Part shown: positions 1 through 6,271 of the stretch, in pieces
Layout: every line of letters starts with the position of its first letter
How positions within the stretch are numbered: position 1 is the stretch's first letter
NCBI GenBank assembly: GCA_030544165.1
Contig: JAUNRP010000074.1
Coordinates: forward strand, 1,956-9,115
DNA from: a bacterium
GTDB taxonomy: Bacteria; Actinomycetota; Actinomycetes; Actinomycetales; Actinomycetaceae
Reading direction: 5' to 3'
DNA length: 7,160 bases
Position numbers and translations under genes: made by a program
Notes under the pieces: generated by a model
The model's input: only the letters and a program-made list of their open reading frames with translations
Database searches by the model: none
What the model was told of the DNA's origin: nothing

Positions 1-726
1 ACCCCGCAGGCTCCCGCCCCAGAGGCCACCACAGACCACATCACCCTCTGGCAGGGAGACACCGGCACCCTCCACGAGGACTCCCGCCGCGCCCTCCTCG
101 AACTCCTCAAAGGGCCCTACCTCTCCAGCCAGAAATCCCCCAACATCTGGGCCGCCCTCGTGGCGGACGAGCCAGCCCTCCGCTCCCGCCTCCACGATCT
201 CTTCCTCGAGCTCGTGATCGATCCCGCCGCCGAGATCGCCTTCACCCGCAAGGTCCGAACCACGGAGATCAACGTCCCCTCCGCCCTCCGCTCCGAACAG
301 CTCTCCTTCATCGATACCGCCATGCTCCTGGTCCTCCGCCAACTCCTCCTCGCCTCCCCCGGCGAGCGCCGCGTGATCGTGGGCAAGGAGGAGGTCTTCG
401 AGCGCCTCGCCGTCTACTCCACCGGCGACGACTCCGTCTTCGCCCGCAACCTCAACGCCGCCTGGGGCCGCATGACCGACCGCCTCCGCGTCCTCCACCC
501 CGCCGGCGAGGGCCGCGCCGAGATCTCCCCCGCCGTCCGCTTCCTCATCGATGAGGAGCGCGCCCGCGCCCTCACCTCGGTCTACTCCTCCCTCTCCTCC
601 CCCGACGACGCCCCCTCGCCCTCCGCTCCCACCCCACCTTCCGAGATCCCCATTGCCGACGACGGCGCCCCCGTGGTCCGTCCGGAACCATCCGCGGGCT
701 CGGGTGACGAGGGGGGCCGTCCGTGA
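1..726 (+). CDS. jetB: Wadjet system protein JetB (DUF4194), 5' truncated by window edge
   Basis: Partial gene; 241 codons are visible and the frame is open to base 1, so the true start is upstream. JetB is the winged-helix (KITE/MukE-like) subunit that bridges the JetA kleisin and the JetC ATPase heads. Family features in the visible numbering: an N-terminal LWxGDTG motif (residues 16-22), a helix ending LLKGPYLS near 36-43, the RSRLHDLF helix, and a winged-helix part with RMTDRLRVL followed by a short wing and ISPAVRFLID. After about residue 200 comes a disordered tail rich in Pro and Asp/Glu. A GTG at 160 sits in frame but would delete the conserved LWxGDTG region, so it is not the start. 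The stop (TGA, 724-726) overlaps the jetC start as GTGA. Codons are strongly C-ending (CTC, CGC, GCC), unlike jetD. The assignment rests on family motifs and on its place before jetC. Confidence 0.93.
   Translation, partial: TPQAPAPEATTDHITLWQGDTGTLHEDSRRALLELLKGPYLSSQKSPNIWAALVADEPALRSRLHDLFLELVIDPAAEIAFTRKVRTTEINVPSALRSEQLSFIDTAMLLVLRQLLLASPGERRVIVGKEEVFERLAVYSTGDDSVFARNLNAAWGRMTDRLRVLHPAGEGRAEISPAVRFLIDEERARALTSVYSSLSSPDDAPSPSAPTPPSEIPIADDGAPVVRPEPSAGSGDEGGRP
709..716 (+). promoter_or_regulatory. Shine-Dalgarno-like purine run for jetC
   Basis: A GA followed by six G lies inside the last codons of jetB, with six bases between its end and the GTG at 723. It is the only purine-rich block before jetC and supports that GTG as the start. 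Because it is in jetB coding sequence, jetC translation is probably coupled to termination of jetB. Confidence 0.5.
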
Positions 727-3700
727 GCGGGTTCACCGGCGAGTTGCGCCTGCCCGGGCTGCGGCCCCAGTGGCGCCTGGCGGAGGTCCAGCTCGCCAAC
801 TGGGGCACCTTCGATGGGGCCATCTACCGCATCCCGATCGCCCAGAAGGGTCACCTCATCACCGGGCCCTCGGGCTCCGGGAAGTCCTCGCTCCTCGATG
901 CCATCGCCTCCGTGCTCACGCCCAACAAGTGGCTGCGCTTCAACACCGCCGCTCAGGGCGCCGGGCCCCGCTCCGCCCAGCGCACCGAGATGAGCTACGT
1001 GCGGGGTGCCTGGACGCGGACCACCGCAGAGGACGAGGACAAGGTGGTCAGCCGCTTCCTGCGGCCGAACGCCACCTGGTCCGGGATCCTGCTCCGCTTC
1101 GAGGACGGCGCCTCGAACCCCGTGACCCTGGCGCGGCTCTACTTCGCCCGGGGAACGGCCACGGACAGCGCCTCCCTCTCGGACCTCTGCCTGGTGGAGC
1201 GCTCCGCGATCGGCCTCGAGGAGCTGCAGGAGTACGCCCGCAACGGGATCGAGGCGCGCGAGCTCAAGCGCCGGTTCCCCTCCGCGGTGGTGACCACCAA
1301 CGGCGATCACCGCCGCTTCTACGCGCGGATGCGCCAGTTGTTCGAGATCGCGGACGAGGGCGCGCTGCAGCTCCTCCACAAGACCCAGTCGGCCAAGAGC
1401 CTCGACTCCCTCGATCAGCTCTTCCGCGAGTACATGCTGGAGCGGCCCCGCACGTTCGAGATCGTGGACACCGCGGTCTCCCAGTTCGGGGAGCTGCGGG
1501 ACGCCCACGCCCACGTGGTGCAACTCCGCCACCAACGCGACCACCTCATGAGCCTCCGGGAGGCCAGTGAGCAGTTCGAGTCAGCCACGGCGGAGGCTGA
1601 GTCCCGGCTGACCCTCATCGAGTCGATCCTCCCGGTGCAGCGCTCGCTCTCCCTCTCGATGGCACAGGCGGAGCTCGCCTCCACCAGGGAGGCACTGATC
1701 GAACTGGGTGCCGCGGCGGAGCGGACGGGGCGGGAGGCCGAGCAGGCCGAGGAGCGCTGGGGGATCGCCCAGGCACGGGTACGGGAGCGTGGCGGGGGCG
1801 AGGTGGAGCAGCTCGGCCACCGCATCCGCGCGGCGGAGCAGGACCTGGCGGTGGTCACGGAGCGCGTGGAGGCGTTCACCGCACGCCTGGCCGAGGCGGG
1901 AATCCACCAGGTCCCCGGTACCGCAGAGGAGTTCGGCGAGTTCGTGGCGGGAATCGATGCGGCCCGCGCCTCCGCGGCGCCGGCTCCGCAGGCCAGCTTC
2001 GAGCAGAACCAGCGCCTCTTCTCCGCGCGCGGAGAGATCGAACACCTGGAACGGGAGATCCACGCCCTGCGGCGCACCCAGACCACCATCCCCTCCGCGC
2101 TCCTGGAGGTCCGCGAGGAGCTCGCGGCCGCACTGGGCACGCTGCCGGCGGCCCTCCCGTTCGCCGCGGAACTCATCCAGGTGCGCGCGGAACACGCCGA
2201 GTGGACCGGCGCGATCGAACGGGTACTCCGGCCGTTCGCCCTCACGTTGCTGGTTCGCAGCGAACACCTGGCCGCCGTGCGGCGGTGGGTGGACACCCAC
2301 CGGATCCAGGGGCGGCTCGTGTACGAGGAGGTGGGCGCAGCCGAACAGCCCCGCGCCGCCGGATCGAAGAAGTCCCTGCTGCACCGCCTGGAGATCCAGC
2401 CCGGACCATTCGGGGACTGGGCCCAGGCGGTCCTGTCACAGCGGTTTGACTATGCGTGCGTGGACTCCCCGGACGAGATGGACGCCCACCCGCGGGCGGT
2501 CACCATCAACGGACAGGTCAAGACCACCCGGACCCGGTATGAGAAGGACGACCGCACGGCGATCAGTGACAGGACCCGGTGGGTGCTGGGGGACCGGGAG
2601 TCCAAGCTCGAGGCACTGGTGGACCGGCTGACCGCCGCCCGGAGCACGTTCGAGGCGGCGGAGGCCGAGGTCCTCGCCATCCAGGCGGCAGCGGATGCGG
2701 CCGCCCGCCACGATGAGAAGCTCCGCAATCTCAGGTCCACACGGTGGCAGGACGTTGATGCGGACTCCGCGGCCCACACCCTCGCCAACCTCCGGGCCAA
2801 TCTCGCCCAACTGACCAGGTCCGATGGAGATCTGGCGAGCGCCGTCGCCGCAGTGGAAGAGGCGAACGGCGAGCGGACAGCGGCACGGAAGGCGGACGAG
2901 GCCGCGCGGATGGCGCTGCACGACGCGGAGGAGAAGAACGCGCACCTCGAGCGGGAGGTCGCGGACCTCGGCCAACGGGTGGCGGATGACCCGGAGATTC
3001 CGGCGGGTGTTGCCGAGCAACTGCGGGCCAGGTTCTCCTCGGGTCACCGGCGGATCACCCGCGAGCGGCTCTCCGAGATCGGGCAGACCCTGAGCCAGGA
3101 GCTGATGGGGGAGCGTGACGCGGCGCAGCGGCGCGCCACCACGGCCGGGCACCTGATCACGCGGCTGGCCACCGAGTTCAAGACGCAGTGGCCCGCGAGC
3201 GCGATCGACCTCTCGCCCACGCTCGCAGACCGGGAGGGGTTCCTCGGCCTGCTGGACGAGATCGTGGCCCGGGGACTGCCGGAGCACGAGGATCGGTTCC
3301 TCTCCCTGCTGCGGGAGCGCTCCCGCGATCTGATCGGCGAGCTGGTCAGTGAGATCCACGGGGTGCTCCGCGAGGTCTCCGCACGCATCGAGCCGATCAA
3401 CGACTCGCTGCGCCGCTCCGAGTTCGATCACGAGCGCTACCTGCGCCTGCGGGTCAAGCTGCGCCGCGGGGAGGTGGTGGACCAGTTCATCCGCGATCTG
3501 CGTTCGATCTCCGAGGGCAGTTGGGCCGAGATCGATCTGGAGAGCGCCGAGACGCGCTTCCAGACGCTCGCAGACATCATGCGGCGGCTCGCCTCCTCGG
3601 AGAGCGTGGACCGTTCGTGGCGCAACCAGTGCCTGGACACCCGGCTCCACGTGACGTTCCTGGCGGACGAGGTGGACAAGGCCGGCCGCGCCCACGCCAC

Positions 3701-4037
3701 CTACGACTCCGGCGCGGCCATGTCCGGCGGTCAGCAGCAGAAGCTGGTGGTCTTCTGCCTCGCGGCCGCCCTGCGCTACCAGCTCGCCGATCCCGATCAG
3801 GAGTACTCCCGCTACGGGACCGTGGTGCTGGATGAGGCCTTCGACAAGGCCGATACCCGCTACACCCGCATGGCCCTGGACGTGTTCGAGGAGTTCGGAT
3901 TCCACCTGGTGCTGGCCACCCCGCAGAAGCTGCTGCAGACGATCGAGCCGTACGTGGGCGGGGCCACCTCGATCGAGAATCCGAGCAGGCAGCGCTCCAC
4001 GGTGGCCACGATTCCGTGGGGTGAGGAATCGGCGTGA
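723..4037 (+). CDS. jetC: Wadjet system protein JetC, SMC/MukB-like ATPase
   Basis: 1104-residue motor of the Wadjet complex. It binds and hydrolyses ATP to extrude DNA loops and sense small circular DNA in the cytoplasm. Seen in the sequence: Walker A GPSGSGKS at residues 48-55; a head segment around 225-260 including REYMLERPRTFEIVD; a first coiled coil roughly 275-450, rich in Ala, Glu and Arg; a hinge-like globular region about 460-625 with AIERVLRPFALTLLV; a return coiled coil from about 625, with further helical segments to about 960; signature SGGQQQK at 1001-1007; and Walker B VVLDEAFD with D1037 and E1038. This bipartite head, arm, hinge plan is the SMC/MukB/SbcC architecture, and the SGGQQQK signature and hinge wording match JetC rather than RecN or Rad50. 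GTG start overlaps jetB by 4 bp; the TGA overlaps jetD by 4 bp. The gene appears intact. Confidence 0.96.
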   Translation: MSGFTGELRLPGLRPQWRLAEVQLANWGTFDGAIYRIPIAQKGHLITGPSGSGKSSLLDAIASVLTPNKWLRFNTAAQGAGPRSAQRTEMSYVRGAWTRTTAEDEDKVVSRFLRPNATWSGILLRFEDGASNPVTLARLYFARGTATDSASLSDLCLVERSAIGLEELQEYARNGIEARELKRRFPSAVVTTNGDHRRFYARMRQLFEIADEGALQLLHKTQSAKSLDSLDQLFREYMLERPRTFEIVDTAVSQFGELRDAHAHVVQLRHQRDHLMSLREASEQFESATAEAESRLTLIESILPVQRSLSLSMAQAELASTREALIELGAAAERTGREAEQAEERWGIAQARVRERGGGEVEQLGHRIRAAEQDLAVVTERVEAFTARLAEAGIHQVPGTAEEFGEFVAGIDAARASAAPAPQASFEQNQRLFSARGEIEHLEREIHALRRTQTTIPSALLEVREELAAALGTLPAALPFAAELIQVRAEHAEWTGAIERVLRPFALTLLVRSEHLAAVRRWVDTHRIQGRLVYEEVGAAEQPRAAGSKKSLLHRLEIQPGPFGDWAQAVLSQRFDYACVDSPDEMDAHPRAVTINGQVKTTRTRYEKDDRTAISDRTRWVLGDRESKLEALVDRLTAARSTFEAAEAEVLAIQAAADAAARHDEKLRNLRSTRWQDVDADSAAHTLANLRANLAQLTRSDGDLASAVAAVEEANGERTAARKADEAARMALHDAEEKNAHLEREVADLGQRVADDPEIPAGVAEQLRARFSSGHRRITRERLSEIGQTLSQELMGERDAAQRRATTAGHLITRLATEFKTQWPASAIDLSPTLADREGFLGLLDEIVARGLPEHEDRFLSLLRERSRDLIGELVSEIHGVLREVSARIEPINDSLRRSEFDHERYLRLRVKLRRGEVVDQFIRDLRSISEGSWAEIDLESAETRFQTLADIMRRLASSESVDRSWRNQCLDTRLHVTFLADEVDKAGRAHATYDSGAAMSGGQQQKLVVFCLAAALRYQLADPDQEYSRYGTVVLDEAFDKADTRYTRMALDVFEEFGFHLVLATPQKLLQTIEPYVGGATSIENPSRQRSTVATIPWGEESA
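4023..4027 (+). promoter_or_regulatory. Shine-Dalgarno site for jetD
   Basis: GAGGA with six bases before the GTG at 4034. It lies inside the final codons of jetC and supports the GTG start and coupled translation. Confidence 0.6.
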
Positions 4038-5266
4038 TCGGGGTGGGCGAGGCGCGTGAGCGTGCGCGGGTGGTTGTCACCAAGCGCATGGCGCGCTGGG
4101 CGGCGGAGATTGTCCGGGGCGAGGCGCGTGCCGCGGGGACCGGGGAGCCCGCCGCCGGAGCCGGGGCGCCTTCCGCGTCCCCCGAACTCTCGTTCGGCCT
4201 CAAGCCGCCGAGCGAGCGGGAGGTGCTCGCCGATCAGACCGCCGCCGAACGGTGGGTGAGGGAGTGGCGGGAGGTGCCGCTCGCCGTCGGGAGAGAGGTG
4301 ACGTGGGGTGAGCGGGCGTGGCGATCGATCGGGCGGCAACGGGTGCCGCTGCGCCTGGAGCTGGCCAGCCCGGATGCGGTTGCCGAGTTTGCGGGCGGGA
4401 CGGCGCGGCGGGAGTGGCGCGAGGCCGCGCGGCGGGCGGGCGCGGTGCGTGAGGAGCTCGGTGGTGGGGAGGCGATGGCCGCAGCGGTTCGGCGCCACTT
4501 TGCCTCGCTGCGGCGCCTGACGCCCGAGGGTTTCGAGACGCTGCTCGGGGTGGTGGGGTGGCTGCTGGGCAATCCGCAGTCGGGTGTGCGGCCGCGCCAG
4601 ATTCCGCTGCGCGGGGTGGATTCGAAGTGGTTCCAGAGGCACCGGGGGCTGGTGGTGGCGCTGCACGGGGCGGCGTCGGGGGGAGAGGGGCTCGGCCTGG
4701 TGGACGCGGATCCGCAGATTCGTGTGCGGATCCTGGACGGGGCGATCGCCTCGAAGGTAAGGCTGCGGGACTTCGCCGCGCCGCTCTCGCAGCTCCGGTC
4801 GATGGGGATTGCGCCTGCGGCGGTGCTGGTGGTGGAGAACCTGGAGTCGGCTCTCGCGATGCCGCAGTGGGACGGGCTCGTGGTGGTGCACGGTTCGGGC
4901 TACGCGGTGGATGTGATCGGCGCGATCCCGTGGGTGGTGGAGGCTCCGGTCCTCTACTGGGGGGATCTGGACTCGCATGGGTTCGCGATTCTGAACCGCC
5001 TGCGTTCGCACCATCCCCGGGTGGAGTCCGTGCTGATGGATGAGGCCACGCTGCTCGCCCACCGCGACCTGTGGGTTCCCGAGCCGGAGCCCAGCCGGGG
5101 CACGTTCAGCCACCTGACGAATGCGGAGCAGGCCACTGTGGAGAGGCTCGGCCTGGAGGGGAACGTGCGGTTGGAGCAGGAGAGGATTCCGTGGGCCGTA
5201 GCTGTGGAGGCCCTGAGCGGGGTACTCCCCCACCAGATTCAGCCGGAACTGCCTCCAATGCTGTGA
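4034..5266 (+). CDS. jetD: Wadjet system nuclease JetD (DUF3322 + DUF2220, Toprim)
   Basis: 410-residue nuclease subunit, related to the topoisomerase VI A / Spo11 Toprim fold. It cleaves circular DNA handed over by JetABC. N-terminal DUF3322-like region about 10-185 contains FGLKPPSEREVL and RQRVPLRLEL. The C-terminal DUF2220 region begins near the GVDSKWFQRHRGL motif (194-206). Toprim catalytic residues are present: E268 in VVENLES, and D311 and D313 in YWGDLDSHG. A late LEQERIPW motif (380-387), typical of the family, is also intact. The start is the GTG that overlaps the jetC stop as GTGA, with a GAGGA Shine-Dalgarno site; length matches the family. Third positions favour G (GCG, GTG, CTG, GGG), the reverse of jetB. 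It is the last gene of the operon; no good rho-independent terminator follows on the + strand. Product assignment is firm; the Wadjet subtype is not assigned because jetA is missing. Confidence 0.96.
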   Translation: MIGVGEARERARVVVTKRMARWAAEIVRGEARAAGTGEPAAGAGAPSASPELSFGLKPPSEREVLADQTAAERWVREWREVPLAVGREVTWGERAWRSIGRQRVPLRLELASPDAVAEFAGGTARREWREAARRAGAVREELGGGEAMAAAVRRHFASLRRLTPEGFETLLGVVGWLLGNPQSGVRPRQIPLRGVDSKWFQRHRGLVVALHGAASGGEGLGLVDADPQIRVRILDGAIASKVRLRDFAAPLSQLRSMGIAPAAVLVVENLESALAMPQWDGLVVVHGSGYAVDVIGAIPWVVEAPVLYWGDLDSHGFAILNRLRSHHPRVESVLMDEATLLAHRDLWVPEPEPSRGTFSHLTNAEQATVERLGLEGNVRLEQERIPWAVAVEALSGVLPHQIQPELPPML

Positions 5267-5471
5267 CGCCGCACATCCAACCGCGTCAAGAATGGATTAA
5301 CGGCATAGATGTGTGTATGGGATTGGCTGTGAGGCCTTGCGGGAGTAGGGAAAAGTGGTGGTGTACATGCTCTGAGCAAAGAAAAGACCCGCCCTCGCAT
5401 GGAGGACGGGTTGGTACGTTCATGCTAGCGGCTGCTACTTGGACACGCCAGTGGCTCTCCCATGCGATTCG
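5267..5471. other. Convergent intergenic region between jetD and the NYN gene
   Basis: 205 bp between two convergent stop codons. G+C is clearly lower than in the jet genes: one 60-base stretch (5281-5340) counts 31 G+C, or 52%. No coding frame with a plausible start, tRNA or repeat array is visible. It contains the terminator-like hairpin at 5387-5411 and a weak CACATC/GATGTG pairing (5272-5277 with 5308-5313). Confidence 0.7.
5378..5411 (-). terminator. Rho-independent terminator of the NYN gene
   Basis: A ten-base stem with one C/A mismatch pairs 5387-5396 with 5402-5411 around a 5-base loop. Read on the - strand, the stem is followed immediately by CTTTTCTTT (5386 down to 5378), the expected U-tract. 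It lies 60 bp past the NYN stop codon. On the + strand the stem is followed by TGGTACG and not by a T run, so it should act mainly on - strand transcripts. Confidence 0.65.
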
Positions 5472-6197
5472 TCACCACGTTGGAGGCCGCTCTATCTCGC
5501 CGACGGGGGAGGGAAGTTGGTTGGCGAGATAGTCACCCGGCTCAATTCTGCGCCACCAGTGGCCACCCACCCCGTCAGTCGACCTTCCTTTCAATGCGCC
5601 TGCGAGCGGCTTCGGCGAGGGGTTCAGAACCCCGACCGGCACGTGTCGACGGGCTTCACGAATGGGGAGTGCGAGATCTGAGTCGTTGGAAATGACGATC
5701 GCTCCGTCAACTCGTTTCTGAAGCACGTCGACGAGAAGGTGGGTTGCGACATTGACATCGGAACCCTTCTCTTCCCTTCGCCTCACCGTTGCCAGCAGAA
5801 CACCACTCTTCGCTCTTCGAACTCGGAGGTCGGATGTCCACCTCATGTGCTGCTCTGGGTCGCGGAGTGGAGTCGGCGCTTTGGTTCCTGCCTCTTCGTT
5901 CGTCATCACGGCCTCCTTTGCCCAGGAGGTGTAGTAACCCTCCTCGACGACATCAACAGACCCGTAGCCCTGCAATGCTTCGAGGTAGAAGTTCTGCCGC
6001 CTTGATTGCCCAGGATCCGAGGGATCGTTTACCCGCGCGGTGCAATAGACGACGCGGTCTATGCCAGCACCGGTCCACTGTGCGTAACTTGCAGCCAGTG
6101 CTCGGACGTCGAGCCAACGCCAGCCAGGAGTGTGCCCAAAGTGCCGTAGCCCGCCGTAATAGAGATTGAAACCGTCAATGTAGACCCCCACCCGCAT
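5472..6197 (-). CDS. NYN domain (DUF88/LabA-like) PIN-fold ribonuclease
   Basis: 241-residue protein of the NYN branch of PIN-like metal-dependent RNases; no specific substrate can be named. The start is the ATG at 6197-6195, which places the family's N-terminal motif VYIDGFNLYYG at residues 5-15. Acidic catalytic positions are all present: D8 with N11, D147 in EEKGSDVN, and D172 and D174 in ISNDSDL. YCTARVND and VGVLNPSP are also typical of the family, and length is normal. It is probably a soluble cytoplasmic enzyme; no signal peptide or membrane segment is seen. No Shine-Dalgarno site precedes the ATG, but a TAATCT hexamer ends six bases upstream, suggesting a leaderless mRNA. It is convergent with jetD, and its G+C is lower than that of its neighbours (34 of 60 in 5881-5940), a hint of transfer. 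A defence, toxin or RNA-processing role is possible but is inferred from position only. Confidence 0.9.
   Translation of the reverse strand: MRVGVYIDGFNLYYGGLRHFGHTPGWRWLDVRALAASYAQWTGAGIDRVVYCTARVNDPSDPGQSRRQNFYLEALQGYGSVDVVEEGYYTSWAKEAVMTNEEAGTKAPTPLRDPEQHMRWTSDLRVRRAKSGVLLATVRRREEKGSDVNVATHLLVDVLQKRVDGAIVISNDSDLALPIREARRHVPVGVLNPSPKPLAGALKGRSTDGVGGHWWRRIEPGDYLANQLPSPVGEIERPPTW
5492..5532. repeat. Perfect 10-bp inverted repeat in the 3' end of the NYN gene
   Basis: CTATCTCGCC (5492-5501) and its exact complement GGCGAGATAG (5523-5532) flank a 21-base spacer. Both arms lie in coding sequence, for the DYLAN and GEIE residues near the C-terminus. No T run follows on either strand, so it is not a standard terminator. 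Confidence 0.6.
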
Positions 6198-6203
6198 GGA
6201 AGA

Positions 6204-6209
6204 AGATTA
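6204..6209 (-). promoter_or_regulatory. Candidate -10 element for a leaderless NYN transcript
   Basis: On the - strand, TAATCT fits the TANNNT consensus and ends six bases before the ATG of the NYN gene. That spacing would put the transcription start at or next to the A of the ATG. No convincing -35 hexamer is found 16-18 bases upstream. Supported by the lack of any Shine-Dalgarno site. Confidence 0.35.
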
Positions 6210-6271
6210 CTCGGCGAAACGTTAAGAGGCTGCCGAGGCCCCGGCGATAGCCAACGCCCCACTCACCCGGG

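Noticed and set aside
160..726. jetB starting at the in-frame GTG at 160
   Set aside because: The frame is open upstream to base 1 and encodes the conserved JetB N-terminus (LWxGDTG and LLKGPYLS), so the gene starts before the window.
551..1570. Long + strand reading frame of 339 codons
   Set aside because: It spans the jetB/jetC junction in another frame, is very rich in Arg and Pro, and has no family motif; it is a shadow of high-G+C coding sequence.
2436..3905. Long - strand reading frame of 489 codons opposite jetC
   Set aside because: It lies wholly antisense to the jetC coiled-coil and head, and shows no recognisable motif; a typical antisense shadow in high-G+C DNA.
723..4037. jetC as a RecN, SbcC or MukB housekeeping gene
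   Set aside because: Flanking DUF4194 and DUF3322/DUF2220 genes with GTGA overlaps, the SGGQQQK signature and the hinge wording all fit JetC.
3860..5233. Long - strand reading frame of 457 codons opposite jetD
   Set aside because: Arg/Pro/His-rich composition and complete overlap with jetD, whose catalytic motifs are intact.
5272..5313. CACATC/GATGTG pairing after jetD as the jetD terminator
   Set aside because: Six pairs with a 30-base loop and no T run following; too weak.
5267..5471. tRNA, small RNA gene or CRISPR repeats in the intergenic region
   Set aside because: No cloverleaf, no CCA-ended acceptor pairing and no regularly spaced direct repeats could be found by eye.
6228..6251. 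GCCG/CGGC hairpin with flanking GCT/AGC between the membrane gene and NYN gene, as a terminator
   Set aside because: The stem is only four pairs plus a bulged three-pair extension, and the following CCTCTTAACG on the - strand is not a real U-tract.
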